Positions 8,232 to 17,516 of a stretch of 52,975 nucleotides of DNA are shown here, piece after piece. The notes under the pieces were generated by a model. That model was not told where the DNA came from. It was given only the letters and a program-made list of their open reading frames with translations, and ran no database searches. Made by a program: the position numbers and the translations under genes. This stretch comes from an uncultured Alphaproteobacteria bacterium (GTDB lineage Bacteria; Pseudomonadota; Alphaproteobacteria; RF32; CAG-239): assembly GCA_944391695.1 (NCBI GenBank), contig CALXUO010000028.1:1-52975 (forward strand), written 5' to 3'. Each line of letters begins with the position of its first letter. Position 1 is the stretch's first letter.

Positions 8232-9284
8232 TTGTTTAGATTTATTGTTATTTTTATCCTGACACTATTTTTGAGTACTGCCACCTTTGCCGCAGACGAG
8301 CGTTTTGTTGTCGAGATCAAAGTTGACGTTACGGATGAAAACGCCTCAATTGCCCGCGAAAAAGCTCTTTCCAACGCCACAAAAGCAGCCATTACGGCAG
8401 TTGCTAGGCGCATTTCCACCCAAGAGGGCGCCAATCGCATTGCCTCAATGAGCGATGCTCAGCTAATTAATTTCATCAAAGAGACCTCTATTTTGAATGA
8501 AAAAAACTCTGATATTCGCTACATGGCCGACTTGCGCATCATAGTAAACGAGGATTTGCTCAAACAATACATGACGGAGCGTGAAATACCACTAATTTCC
8601 CGAAGCGATATTTCGATTATGGTTATTCCTCTGTTTCGCGAATTCAGCGATGACACACCTTTACTATGGGAAGTTGACAACCCGTGGAAACAAGCCTGGG
8701 ACAGCTCAAACAATACGTCAGCCATAAAAATATTTCCGATTCAAAGTTCATCTGGAAATATGGCTGCTCTAGATGCTATCAAAGCTTCATCTATTGATGC
8801 CGAAGCACTAACCAAAGTCATGAGGATGTCATCAGCTAGCGATGTATATGTGCTTGATGCCGCTTATGATGGAGTTGAAGGGCTTAAAATTGAAATAACT
8901 TCACTTTCCGGTAAGCATCTAAGCACAAAGGTTTCCGGAGCCAAATCATCCGGAGCAGAATTGTTCAACAAGGCTGTTTTGCAAACCAGACAAGAGATAG
9001 AGCAGTTAGTTTTAACAGACACTCAGGTTCAGTCATCCTCAACATCGGAGCTTACGATTTTATACCCGTTTACCTCGCTTGGGCAATGGATAGAGGCCGA
9101 GCAAAAGATAAAAAGCTTTCCCTCGGTATCCTCTCTTGAGGTTCAAGCCATGGCGCAAGGCAAGGCTCAGTTCAAGATCAAATATTTTGGTGATTTGGCA
9201 TCTTTGCAGCGTCAACTTTTATCCAAGGGCTATCGTCTGACAGACGGCGGCAATTATATGATTTTACAAAACATCGGAGGCTAA
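8232..9284 (+). CDS. DUF2066 domain protein, exported
   Basis: 350 residues. The start is a TTG at 8232 with GGAG seven bases upstream, giving a clean signal peptide (about residues 1-20, ending FAADE). The mature protein begins with FVVEIKVDVTDENAS and AREKALSNATKAAI, the pattern of DUF2066 (COG3249) proteins. Function unknown; periplasmic location is inferred from the signal peptide. It sits between ndk and the AI-2E-type permease with gaps of 14 and 3 bases. The pairing with a PerM-like permease recurs in Alphaproteobacteria as far as I recall. Confidence 0.72.
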   Translation: MFRFIVIFILTLFLSTATFAADERFVVEIKVDVTDENASIAREKALSNATKAAITAVARRISTQEGANRIASMSDAQLINFIKETSILNEKNSDIRYMADLRIIVNEDLLKQYMTEREIPLISRSDISIMVIPLFREFSDDTPLLWEVDNPWKQAWDSSNNTSAIKIFPIQSSSGNMAALDAIKASSIDAEALTKVMRMSSASDVYVLDAAYDGVEGLKIEITSLSGKHLSTKVSGAKSSGAELFNKAVLQTRQEIEQLVLTDTQVQSSSTSELTILYPFTSLGQWIEAEQKIKSFPSVSSLEVQAMAQGKAQFKIKYFGDLASLQRQLLSKGYRLTDGGNYMILQNIGG

Positions 9285-9287
9285 ACC

Positions 9288-10355
9288 ATGACCACCACCA
9301 ACAAGACCGAAAACAGAAACTGGATTTTTTGGCTGATTATTTTTGGCTTTTTTATCCTTGCGGTATATATTCTGCGCTCGGTATTACTACCTTTTGTTGC
9401 AGGCATAATCATCGGCTATCTTCTTGATCCTCTAGCCACAAAATTCGAGCGCCTAAAGATTGGGCGCACGGCGGCAACTTTTTTGGTTTTGTTTTTGGTT
9501 GCGGTTATTTTAATTCCGGCAATCATAGCTCTTGTTGGCATGATAGATGATCAACTATCGCAGTTTATCACGGCGGTTCCGGGATATATGGCCTCACTGA
9601 GCAAGAAGATAGAACCTGCCATCTTAAGTTTACAAGATCACCTTCCCGGTTTCAGTCGCGAAAAAATCCGTGAATATTTAGAAGGCAACATGTCCAACGG
9701 ACTAAAATTATTGGGCGGAGTTTTGCGCAAACTCATCACCAGCGGCTATGCTTTGTTCAACATCTTATCATTGCTGTTGATTACCCCGGTTGTAGCATTT
9801 TACATGCTGCGCGATTGGGACAGTTTTGTAAAGAAAGTCGACAGTCTTCTGCCCAAACTTTATAAAAAAGAAATTGAGACCCAGGCCAAAGCGATTGATA
9901 AGATAATATCCTCATTTATTCGCGGCCAGCTTTCGGTATGTATTTTATTGGGAACATTTTATGCCGTCGGCCTTACTTTTGTTGGATTGGACCTAGGCAT
10001 GTTGGTTGGTTTCATTGCCGGTGTCATATCATTTATTCCTTATGTTGGCTCGATTGTGGGTTTTGTAACCGCAATGGGTATTGCTTTTGCCCAGTTTGAA
10101 GGATGGATTCCGATTGCTCAGGTTGCGGGGGTTTTCTTTGTCGGGCAATTTTTAGAAGGCAATTTTCTCACCCCAAAGCTGGTTGGCGACTCGGTTGGGC
10201 TTCATCCGGTTTGGGTAATGTTTGCCTTGTTGGCAGGCGGTGTTCTGCTAGGATTTTTAGGTCTGATGATAGCCGTACCGATGGCAGCGATTATTGGCGT
10301 TTTGGTACGATTTGCCATCAGCAAATACAAAAAAAGTTCTCTTTATCGTGATTAA
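9288..10355 (+). CDS. AI-2E family (PerM/YhhT-like) permease
   Basis: 355 residues with about seven to eight membrane segments: two near the N-terminus (16-55), one at 62-85, a long amphipathic middle (95-150), then 155-180 and several between 205 and 340. The FIPYVGSIVG and LTPKLVGDSVGLHP motifs are family signatures. Family members export small molecules; E. coli TqsA exports autoinducer-2, but the substrate here cannot be told. The ribosome binding site GGAGG is just after the DUF2066 stop, and a strong terminator follows. Confidence 0.9.
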   Translation: MTTTNKTENRNWIFWLIIFGFFILAVYILRSVLLPFVAGIIIGYLLDPLATKFERLKIGRTAATFLVLFLVAVILIPAIIALVGMIDDQLSQFITAVPGYMASLSKKIEPAILSLQDHLPGFSREKIREYLEGNMSNGLKLLGGVLRKLITSGYALFNILSLLLITPVVAFYMLRDWDSFVKKVDSLLPKLYKKEIETQAKAIDKIISSFIRGQLSVCILLGTFYAVGLTFVGLDLGMLVGFIAGVISFIPYVGSIVGFVTAMGIAFAQFEGWIPIAQVAGVFFVGQFLEGNFLTPKLVGDSVGLHPVWVMFALLAGGVLLGFLGLMIAVPMAAIIGVLVRFAISKYKKSSLYRD

Positions 10356-10356
10356 C

Positions 10357-10390
10357 AAAAAAAGCTCTCCCAAACCGGAGAGCTTTTTTA
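10357..10390. terminator. Bidirectional terminator between the permease gene and rplI
   Basis: A-run, GCTCTCC, loop CAAACC, GGAGAGC, T-run. It lies between convergent operons. Confidence 0.88.
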
Positions 10391-10402
10391 TTTTCGTAGC
10401 TT

Positions 10403-10888
10403 TTAAGCGTTTTCAAAAGCTTTAGCTTGCTTTTTGGCCTCGTCATCGGTTCTGGCGACATTAATCAAAATGGTTTGCGAAACCTCAGGATGCAAATTCA
10501 ATTTAACCTGATAAACACCCAAATCTTTGATTGTCTTATCCAAAAATACTTGACGACGCTCAATTGCAAAACCGGCATCTTTAACTGCAGCAGCAATATC
10601 TCTAATGGTAACCGAACCATATAATTGACCGGTCTCAGCAGCTTGACGAATCAACACCGCCGAAAAACCTTTAAGAGACTCTGCCATTTTAGAAGCATTC
10701 TCCAATAATTTTTGGTTATGAGCTTCCAACTCAGCCTTTTGTTTTTCATAAACAGCCAAATTAGCTTCTGTTGCGCGCAAAGCCTTACCTTGAGGCAATA
10801 AATAGTTACGGGCGTATCCGTTTTTAACATTAACTTTTTCGCCCATTTTGCCCAATCTTTCAATGTGTTCAAGCAAGATAACTTCCAT
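10403..10888 (-). CDS. rplI: 50S ribosomal protein L9
   Basis: 161 residues. The N-terminal MEVILLEHIERLGKMGEKV and VKNGYARNYLLPQGKA are the L9 signature, followed by the connecting helix and the C-terminal domain (LYGSVTIRDIAAAV). L9 binds 23S rRNA at the base of the L1 stalk. Last gene of the rpsF-rpsR-rplI operon. Confidence 0.97.
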   Translation of the reverse strand: MEVILLEHIERLGKMGEKVNVKNGYARNYLLPQGKALRATEANLAVYEKQKAELEAHNQKLLENASKMAESLKGFSAVLIRQAAETGQLYGSVTIRDIAAAVKDAGFAIERRQVFLDKTIKDLGVYQVKLNLHPEVSQTILINVARTDDEAKKQAKAFENA

Positions 10889-10905
10889 TTTCTTTCTCCC
10901 TCAAA

Positions 10906-11133
10906 CTACATTGCAACATAAGGCAACAAACCGAGATAACGAGCTCTTTTAATAGCACGAGCCAATTCTCTCTGTTTTTTAGCCGAAACAGATGTAATAC
11001 GACTGGGGATGATTTTGCCTTTTTCCGAAATATAACGAGACAAAAGCTTTACATCCTTATAGTCGATTCTAAGTCCGTCTTCACCAGAAAACGGGCAGCT
11101 TTTTTTCTTTCTTAAGAATACTTGTTTAGCCAT
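10906..11133 (-). CDS. rpsR: 30S ribosomal protein S18
   Basis: 75 residues. [19 protein letters not shown] and [14 protein letters not shown] are the S18 core. S18 binds as a heterodimer with S6 on the 30S platform, and the genes are adjacent. A single cysteine (KKSCPF) at the N-terminus is where some S18 proteins carry zinc-type cysteines. Confidence 0.97.
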   Translation of the reverse strand: MAKQVFLRKKKSCPFSGEDGLRIDYKDVKLLSRYISEKGKIIPSRITSVSAKKQRELARAIKRARYLGLLPYVAM

Positions 11134-11144
11134 TTTATGTCCTC

Positions 11145-11483
11145 CTATTCCTGAACAGCTGCTTCAACATCATCGTTGTTGACAGAAGCTTCAGAAAACT
11201 CATCAACCTTAACCGTCATATAACGGATGATATCTTCGTTAACACGCATAACCCTCTCATATTCGGCCACAGCCTGAGCCGGAGCCGCAACATTCAAAAG
11301 GACATAATAGCCTTTACGATTTTTCTTAATGCGATAAGCCAGGTTTTTCAAACCCCAGTTATCAACACGGACAACCTCGCCGCCCTGAGCCGCAACAACT
11401 TTCTTCAAGTCATCGACCAAAGCATTAACCTGCGAAGCACCCAAATCTTGACGTGCAATCAACACGCTTTCATATTTATTCAT
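11145..11483 (-). CDS. rpsF: 30S ribosomal protein S6
   Basis: 112 residues. [38 protein letters not shown] (two adjoining motifs) and [17 protein letters not shown] identify S6. The acidic C-terminal tail ([11 protein letters not shown]) is where some bacteria add glutamates. First gene of its operon, preceded by AAGGAGATTAATTA. Confidence 0.97.
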   Translation of the reverse strand: MNKYESVLIARQDLGASQVNALVDDLKKVVAAQGGEVVRVDNWGLKNLAYRIKKNRKGYYVLLNVAAPAQAVAEYERVMRVNEDIIRYMTVKVDEFSEASVNNDDVEAAVQE

Positions 11484-11594
11484 TAATTAATCTCCTTATG
11501 GATTCTCAACAACAGACTTTCAAACCCCAAACAGGCTCAAAAATCCCCTTTTGTATAGCTGCAAGCAACATCCGCCGCAGCAAGGACGAGAGCT

Positions 11595-11622
11595 CTTATA
11601 ACACAAAATCTCTAATTTGCAA
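11595..11622 (-). promoter_or_regulatory. Promoter of rpsF-rpsR-rplI
   Basis: Minus strand TTGCAA (11617-11622), 16 bases, TATAAG (11595-11600). The predicted leader is about 105 nt and contains a GCTGC/GCAGC hairpin (11558-11581) that might serve autoregulation by S6:S18, not shown. Confidence 0.55.
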
Positions 11623-11709
11623 GTTTTTTTGTGCATATAAATACATTTTAAAGAAGCATTAATCTTTTTCTGTTATTATAGGCACAAAATCAACAAAGGG
11701 GTATTTGTC

Positions 11710-12015
11710 ATGTTTTTTACTCGCACACTTAGTATTTGTGCTATTATCACGTTTTTTTACCTGATATTGGCTGCTGTTGTACATGCAGCCTCGCCGCAAG
11801 AGCGCATCGGCCTGCAAAATCTTGACAACCGCGAGGTTGTATATTGTTATGCCAACTCCAAATACTCTGCGGAAGATTGCGCCTCTTATTTTGAAGCCAA
11901 AGGCTACACCCGCATGCGCGACATTCCCTACAAAATGGCAAGCTATGATTTTTTAACCGTTGATAATTACCCTACCCGTCGTTGGCGCAACGGCGAACTC
12001 ACCCCTCGTTGGTAA
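11710..12015 (+). CDS. Small secreted protein, 101 aa, unknown function
   Basis: The signal peptide (about residues 1-27, ending VVHAAS) is followed by a 74-residue mature part with two cysteines (VVYCYA and AEDCASYF) that could form one disulfide, and a basic end (TRRWRNGELTPRW). I do not recognise the family. The ribosome binding site AAAGGGG precedes the ATG. It ends 12 bases before the ComM-like gene and is probably co-transcribed with it, with no functional link evident. Confidence 0.65.
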   Translation: MFFTRTLSICAIITFFYLILAAVVHAASPQERIGLQNLDNREVVYCYANSKYSAEDCASYFEAKGYTRMRDIPYKMASYDFLTVDNYPTRRWRNGELTPRW

Positions 12016-12027
12016 AGGACTTTTTAT

Positions 12028-13542
12028 ATGCTTGCGCATATCAACACTTTAACATTCAACGGACTTGAGATTTTAAGAGTTGATCTGCAGGCACAAATAT
12101 CCTCAGGTCTTCCCAATTTCATTATTGTCGGCCTTCCCGACAAAGCAATTGCCGAAAGCAAAGAACGCGTACGTGCGGCATTGCAGTCATTGGGTATTCC
12201 GCTGCCTCCCAAACGCATAGTTATCAACCTTGCACCGGCAGATTTACTCAAAGAAGGATCTCATTTTGACTTGCCGATAGCATTGGCAATTTTGGGAGTA
12301 ATGGGGATAGTTCCGGCCGAAAAATTATCTTCCTATCTGGTTATGGGCGAATTGGGGCTTGATGGGTCGATTCTTTCTGTCAATGGTGTCTTACCGGTTG
12401 CCTTTAAGGCCTCAAAAGAGAAACTGGGTTTGATTTGTCCGGCGGCAAACGGTGGCGAGGCCTCGTGGACCGAGTTAAAAGATATTATATCCGCTCCCGA
12501 TTTAAGTTCGCTCATCAACCATCTTAAAGGGACCAACATTCTTCCTCCACCGCCCAAACAAACACTTTTGCAACCATCCTCACCTTTGGACATGTCTGAC
12601 ATCAAAGGCCAAGAAACCGCCAAACGGGCTTTAGAGATTGCAGCCTCAGGCGGTCACAATATGCTGATGATAGGGCCTCCCGGTTCGGGCAAATCGATGT
12701 TGGCGGCACGTCTGCCGAGCATATTGCCACCCTTAAGCGTTGAAGAAGCATTATCGACAGCTATGGTACAATCGATTGCTGGAGAATTTAATTCCTCTGG
12801 TCTTAATTTTACACCTCCTTTTCGCGCTCCGCATCACAATGCCTCCACACCGGCTTTGGTTGGCGGCGGCCGCAAAGGTACACCCGGCGAAATATCTTTG
12901 GCTCATAACGGAGTTTTGTTTTTAGACGAGCTACCTGAGTTCAATCGTCCCACACTAGAGGCGCTACGCCAACCGCTAGAAAACGGCATGGTTCAAATTT
13001 CGCGCGTTAATGCCCACACCAGCTATCCGGCAGAATTTCAGCTTATTGCGGCCATGAATCCCTGTCGTTGCGGCTATTTAGGTTTTAAGGACAAAGAATG
13101 TTCCAAAGCACCTGTTTGTGCTCAAGAATACATGTCCAAAATATCCGGTCCTTTGCTTGATCGTATTGACATCAAGATTGAGGTCGCACCCGTCAGTCCC
13201 TGGGATCTGGCGCAAGCCAAAGGCGGTGAAACCTCGTCAACCATAAGAACAAGGGTTATTGCTGCCCGCCAAATCCAATTATCACGGCTCAAAGCTTTAG
13301 GCGTCAAAGATATCCACATCAATTCTCGCCTCAAAGGGGACTTATTGGAAAAAGTTTGTATCTTGGATAATGACGCCAAAGCGCTTCTTATAGCCTTTGC
13401 CGACAAAAATTCTCTATCAGCCAGAGCCTATCATCGCACTTTACGGTTAGCAAGAACGATTGCGGACTTGCAAAATGAATCAAAAATCCTTAAACTGCAT
13501 ATAGCTGAGGCCTTGTCATATCGTCAAAGCCGCTATTTTTGA
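12028..13542 (+). CDS. comM: ComM/YifB-type Mg-chelatase-like AAA+ ATPase
   Basis: 504 residues, the normal length. The N-terminal Lon-protease-like domain (LPNFIIVGLPDKAIAES, INLAPADLLKEGSHFDLPIA) precedes an AAA+ core with Walker A GPPGSGKS near residue 216 and Walker B VLFLDELPEF near 295, then the cysteine motif AMNPCRCGYLG near 342 and the C-terminal helical domain (LSARAYHRTLRLARTIADL). ComM is a hexameric helicase promoting branch migration during natural transformation in other proteobacteria; whether this organism is competent is unknown. Confidence 0.94.
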   Translation: MLAHINTLTFNGLEILRVDLQAQISSGLPNFIIVGLPDKAIAESKERVRAALQSLGIPLPPKRIVINLAPADLLKEGSHFDLPIALAILGVMGIVPAEKLSSYLVMGELGLDGSILSVNGVLPVAFKASKEKLGLICPAANGGEASWTELKDIISAPDLSSLINHLKGTNILPPPPKQTLLQPSSPLDMSDIKGQETAKRALEIAASGGHNMLMIGPPGSGKSMLAARLPSILPPLSVEEALSTAMVQSIAGEFNSSGLNFTPPFRAPHHNASTPALVGGGRKGTPGEISLAHNGVLFLDELPEFNRPTLEALRQPLENGMVQISRVNAHTSYPAEFQLIAAMNPCRCGYLGFKDKECSKAPVCAQEYMSKISGPLLDRIDIKIEVAPVSPWDLAQAKGGETSSTIRTRVIAARQIQLSRLKALGVKDIHINSRLKGDLLEKVCILDNDAKALLIAFADKNSLSARAYHRTLRLARTIADLQNESKILKLHIAEALSYRQSRYF

Positions 13543-13567
13543 TTATAAATTAGGAGCTTGTCCCAAA

Positions 13568-15553
13568 ATGCGTAAAAATTTAAGTTTGTCTGTTCTGGCG
13601 TCTTTATTGGCTTTAAGCGCCTGCGATAAAGAAAGCCAGGAATTAATTCCCTGCATGTGCAATCCCGATGCCGATTCTACATTAGGGTTATTTGATTGTA
13701 TGTGTGAACCGGCCAAGAAACGTCCGGTGAGAAAAATCTCCTATCTTGAAGATCGTCAAAAGATTCGTTATGAAAGCCTGATTATTGACGATGAGCATTA
13801 CAATGCCTATGTGATGTTGCATCAAAGCCGCGATTCTTTTGCGCCGATAAAATTGGAAAATGTAGACTTCCGTCTCCAAAAAAACAGCAAATACAGCGAA
13901 TATGACACCAAACTTGGCGACTATCGTTTCCGCATTTTCGGTTGCCGCAGAGAGACCAAAAACGCCTTTCTCAATCAAGGACGCTCCATGCAAAAAGACA
14001 TGCACTTTTTTGATGTCTTTTATGAAACGATGAATGATTATTATCCGGTTGTTGTTGACCCTTCCAATGTTTATTATCCGGATTCGGACAAGATTCCGCA
14101 GGCCGAATATCTACTCACGGCAGAGATTACAGACTACTTCATGAACATCTGTGATGAATTTGATTGGAATGAGGCAAATTCGCGTCAGCTTCGCAACGGC
14201 ACCTCGGAGATGACGGTTGTTTGGCGGGTTATGAATGTCGCCAAAGACGAGGTTTATTGCCGCGGCATCACCACCGGCTATGGCCAAATCCAAGAAGGCG
14301 AGCCCAATGGCGAAAATTTGTTAGTTGAGCGTGCTTTTGAAGATGCTCTGGTAAAATTACCCGAGATAAGCTGCTTTAACTCCACCCTTTCGTTGCGCAT
14401 TCGCCCGGAAGATCTGGCCGCACAGTTGGCACGTGTTAACAATCCCAAAAATTGCCCAAGCTGCTTTAGCACTCAATACGCCGAAGAGCTCAAAGGCATC
14501 AGCTTAATGCAATCCTGCCAACCGATATGCCATGACTGCCAACCTGTTTGTGAGGAAGGCAATTGCGAAACCGTCGGCGGCGTCTATGACAACAGCTACA
14601 GCATCACTCCTGATTGTCAAACGGTTGAACTTGTAGCCGTCGGAGAGCCCATGGTCAAGAGCGTGGAAAACATAACCATTAGTGATGACTACTTTGTCGA
14701 TATTCCGCTTGAGATTGACGAAGTTGAAACTACTTCCGTCATTGAGGAAGGCGGTTCTACAGGCAACGGTTCCAATGCCGATATCAAAGTAAACGAGATA
14801 GGTGAATCCTCTTTTGCCAATATTGACAGTGAGTTTTGTATCATGAACAATCCTCCTTATGAGAACTTAAATGCCCAAAATCTATATCGGCTTCGTGCTT
14901 CAATTTTATCTGTCACGAACTCTGCCGGTAAAACTGGTGCAGGCTTGTTAATTGCCAACAACATGGTACTAACCTCGGCCGATCTCATACAAAAAGACAA
15001 CAATATTTACGATCTCGAAACGGTTAACGGCAAAAAATTCAAAGCTTCGGCTTTCCGTGTCAACCCAAGCAAAAATGTTGCGGTGTTGTTGCTTGACAAG
15101 CCGACCGAATTCCAACCTCTTCCTATGTCATTAGAGTTGCCTGAGGTCAACAAAGACATTCTTCTGACTTTAGGCCTGCTCAACTTTGAAGAAGAAGGCG
15201 AAAACTACATTGACAACGAAGGACGTGTTGTCGGCTATCGTTGGTCTGAGGACAAAGGCGCCGAGATCATAGTTGATACTTTTGTTCAAACCGTAACTTT
15301 GGGGGGTGCTTTGGTTGACCAAAAGGGCAACATTATCGGTATCGCTCACGAGAGCAAAAAATCAGACAACTCGCCAGACTTGTTTATCCCGATAGAAACC
15401 GCCTTAAAGAGTTTAGGTTTGGAGATTTGCGGTCAAAAGCCTTATGTCAACAAGCCTAAAGCGGTTCAAATTTTTACCCCCATTGCCGATGCGATAGACA
15501 ACTCACCTGTTGACAAATCGCCCAAGCCGATGAGTGGTATGAGCCGCAAATAG
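13568..15553 (+). CDS. Lipoprotein with a catalytically dead trypsin-like domain
   Basis: 661 residues. The lipoprotein signal ends in LALSAC. An N-terminal Cys pair region (IPCMCNP, FDCMCEP) leads to a domain (about 60-280) with LLTAEITDYF and VVWRVMNVAKDEVYCRG, resembling CsgG/LpoB-like lipoprotein folds. A cysteine cluster follows (CPSC, CQPICHDCQPVC, near 300-330) and then an acidic linker. The C-terminal 200 residues look like a trypsin-fold domain (GAGLLIANNMVLTSADLI, NVAVLLLD, LGGALVDQKGNIIGI), but the His, Asp and Ser positions are D472, N503 and L578. So this is a pseudoprotease, probably binding rather than cutting. Downstream of comM by 25 bases; a terminator follows. Confidence 0.75.
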   Translation: MRKNLSLSVLASLLALSACDKESQELIPCMCNPDADSTLGLFDCMCEPAKKRPVRKISYLEDRQKIRYESLIIDDEHYNAYVMLHQSRDSFAPIKLENVDFRLQKNSKYSEYDTKLGDYRFRIFGCRRETKNAFLNQGRSMQKDMHFFDVFYETMNDYYPVVVDPSNVYYPDSDKIPQAEYLLTAEITDYFMNICDEFDWNEANSRQLRNGTSEMTVVWRVMNVAKDEVYCRGITTGYGQIQEGEPNGENLLVERAFEDALVKLPEISCFNSTLSLRIRPEDLAAQLARVNNPKNCPSCFSTQYAEELKGISLMQSCQPICHDCQPVCEEGNCETVGGVYDNSYSITPDCQTVELVAVGEPMVKSVENITISDDYFVDIPLEIDEVETTSVIEEGGSTGNGSNADIKVNEIGESSFANIDSEFCIMNNPPYENLNAQNLYRLRASILSVTNSAGKTGAGLLIANNMVLTSADLIQKDNNIYDLETVNGKKFKASAFRVNPSKNVAVLLLDKPTEFQPLPMSLELPEVNKDILLTLGLLNFEEEGENYIDNEGRVVGYRWSEDKGAEIIVDTFVQTVTLGGALVDQKGNIIGIAHESKKSDNSPDLFIPIETALKSLGLEICGQKPYVNKPKAVQIFTPIADAIDNSPVDKSPKPMSGMSRK

Positions 15554-15569
15554 GCGAGCCCTATTTCAC

Positions 15570-15608
15570 AAGCGCTTTTGATAAAATCACTCAAAAGCGC
15601 TTTTTTTA
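15570..15608 (+). terminator. Terminator of the pseudoprotease lipoprotein gene
   Basis: A 12-bp stem (AAGCGCTTTTGA with TCAAAAGCGCTT) and a 9-base loop, ending in a T-run. Confidence 0.9.
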
Positions 15609-15685
15609 TATTTTCCTCTTGCATAGAAGTGCTTTTTTACCTACATAATACTCATAGAAGTTAATAAAACGGAGATATTTTTGAT

Positions 15686-16216
15686 ATGACTACCATTTTG
15701 TGTATCCGCAAAGATAATCAAGTTGTTATGGCAGGCGACGGCCAAGCAACTTTGGGCGAAGCAGTAGTATTTAAATCCCACTCGGTCAAGGTTCGCCGTA
15801 TTGGCAATGGCCAAATTATAGCTGGCTTTGCCGGCGCTGCCGCTGATGGCATTACTTTGATTGAGCGTTTAGAGGCCAAGCTTGAAAAGCATGCCTATCA
15901 ACTAAAGCGCGCCGCGGTCGAATTGGCCAAAGACTGGCGTATGGATAAATATCTGCGCCAACTACAAGCGTTTATGATTGTTGCCGATAAGGATACTTCT
16001 TTGGTAATATCCGGCACCGGTGAGGTGATGGAACCTGATGATGGAATTATAGGTATTGGCTCCGGAGGCAACTATGCCATGGCCGCAGCCAAAGCCTTGT
16101 ATGACATCAAAGGCCTGTCTTTGGAAGACATTGCCAACAAGGCAATGAAGATTGCCGGCGATATTGATATTTACACCAACCACAACGTAATTATTGAGAG
16201 TATAGTAAATGAGTAA
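15686..16216 (+). CDS. hslV: ATP-dependent protease subunit HslV (ClpQ)
   Basis: 176 residues. The catalytic N-terminal threonine is T2 ([10 protein letters not shown]). [32 protein letters not shown] and [20 protein letters not shown] are family signatures. HslV forms the double-hexamer peptidase of the HslVU (ClpYQ) protease that degrades misfolded and regulatory proteins. It overlaps hslU by 8 bases. An upstream TTGCAT with TACATA 17 bases on may be the promoter; a heat-shock sigma element was not convincing. Confidence 0.97.
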   Translation: MTTILCIRKDNQVVMAGDGQATLGEAVVFKSHSVKVRRIGNGQIIAGFAGAAADGITLIERLEAKLEKHAYQLKRAAVELAKDWRMDKYLRQLQAFMIVADKDTSLVISGTGEVMEPDDGIIGIGSGGNYAMAAAKALYDIKGLSLEDIANKAMKIAGDIDIYTNHNVIIESIVNE

Positions 16217-17516
16217 TTTTAGTCCGCGTGAAATTGTCTCCGAGCTTGACAAGTATATTATTGGCCAAGAAGATGCCAAAAAAGCCGTTGCTGTTGCCCT
16301 GCGCAACCGTTGGCGGCGCATGCAGTTGCCCGACCGCTTAAAAGAAGAAATTGTTCCCAAGAATATTTTGATGATTGGTCCTACCGGCGTCGGCAAGACC
16401 GAGATTTCGCGCCGTCTGGCCAAACTGGCCAACGCACCTTTTATCAAAGTTGAGGCCACCAAATTTACCGAGATTGGCTATGTTGGCCGCGATGTCGAAA
16501 GTATTATCAGAGATTTGGTTGAGATATCTTTGGGTCAAACCCGCAAAAAATTGCGCAAAAGTGTGGCCGCCACCGCTGAGGCTGCTGCCGAAAAGCGCCT
16601 TATTGACGCTCTTGTCGGCTCTTCATCTGGTGAAGAAACCAAAACCAAATTTTTGCAGATGTTGCGTGAGCATCAACTAGACGAGCGCGAGGTAGAAATT
16701 TCGCTTCTTGACACTTCCAATTCCTCAATGCCCACCATTGACATTCCCGGAATGCCCGGTGCCTCTATGGGGATGATAAGCTTGGGCGATTTGTTGGGCG
16801 GTACGCCGCAAAAATACAAAACCCGCAAACTCAAGGTTAAAGACGCTTTTAATACACTTATTGATGAAGAAAGCGACAAGTTATTAGATAACGAAAACAT
16901 CACAGCCGAGGCGATTAAGGCAGTTGAAAATGATGGTATTGTCTTTATTGATGAGATAGACAAGATTACCGGCAAATCAGAGAGCAGCCGCAACGATATC
17001 TCGCGCGAGGGGGTTCAAAGAGATTTGCTGCCTCTAATTGAAGGCACAACCGTTTCCACCAAATACGGCATGGTCAAAACCGACCACATATTGTTTATCT
17101 GCTCGGGCGCGTTCCACCTAGCCAAACCATCGGATATGTTGCCAGAATTGCAAGGAAGGCTGCCGATTCGCGTTGAGCTAAAGGCTTTGACGCACAATGA
17201 CTTTATCCGCATTTTGACCGAGCCCGAGGCTAATTTAATTGAGCAATATATAGCCCTTTTGGGAACCGAGAATTTTCATCTTCATTTTGCGCCTGATGCC
17301 ATCGACAAAATTGCCGACATTGCGGTTGCCATTAATGAGAATGTTGAAAATATCGGGGCCAGAAGATTGCACACCGTATTGGAGATTTTGTTAGAGGATA
17401 TCAGTTTTTCTGCCTCGGATAAAAGCGGAGAAGAAATCACGATTACCGCCCAAATGGTAGAAGACAAATTGAGCAAATACACCATCCAAAGCGACTTATC
17501 CAAGTTTATTTTATAA
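16209..17516 (+). CDS. hslU: ATPase and unfoldase subunit HslU (ClpY)
   Basis: 435 residues, as usual. [21 protein letters not shown] begins the protein (two adjoining motifs). Walker A is GPTGVGKTE near residue 60, pore motif GYVGRD near 90, Walker [11 protein letters not shown] near 240, sensor [12 protein letters not shown] near 310, arginine finger region GARRLHT near 380, and the C-terminal LSKFIL docks into HslV. It overlaps hslV upstream, and its stop shares a base with the hemW start. Confidence 0.97.
   Translation: MSNFSPREIVSELDKYIIGQEDAKKAVAVALRNRWRRMQLPDRLKEEIVPKNILMIGPTGVGKTEISRRLAKLANAPFIKVEATKFTEIGYVGRDVESIIRDLVEISLGQTRKKLRKSVAATAEAAAEKRLIDALVGSSSGEETKTKFLQMLREHQLDEREVEISLLDTSNSSMPTIDIPGMPGASMGMISLGDLLGGTPQKYKTRKLKVKDAFNTLIDEESDKLLDNENITAEAIKAVENDGIVFIDEIDKITGKSESSRNDISREGVQRDLLPLIEGTTVSTKYGMVKTDHILFICSGAFHLAKPSDMLPELQGRLPIRVELKALTHNDFIRILTEPEANLIEQYIALLGTENFHLHFAPDAIDKIADIAVAINENVENIGARRLHTVLEILLEDISFSASDKSGEEITITAQMVEDKLSKYTIQSDLSKFIL

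Noticed and set aside
11484..11594. An S6:S18-binding leader in the rpsF transcript
   Set aside because: A hairpin exists at 11558-11581, but I cannot find the CCG-containing bulge expected for that motif, so it is not claimed.
15609..15685. A sigma-32 heat-shock promoter for hslVU
   Set aside because: CTTGCAT is present, but the -10 region (CTACATAAT) does not fit the alphaproteobacterial heat-shock consensus.
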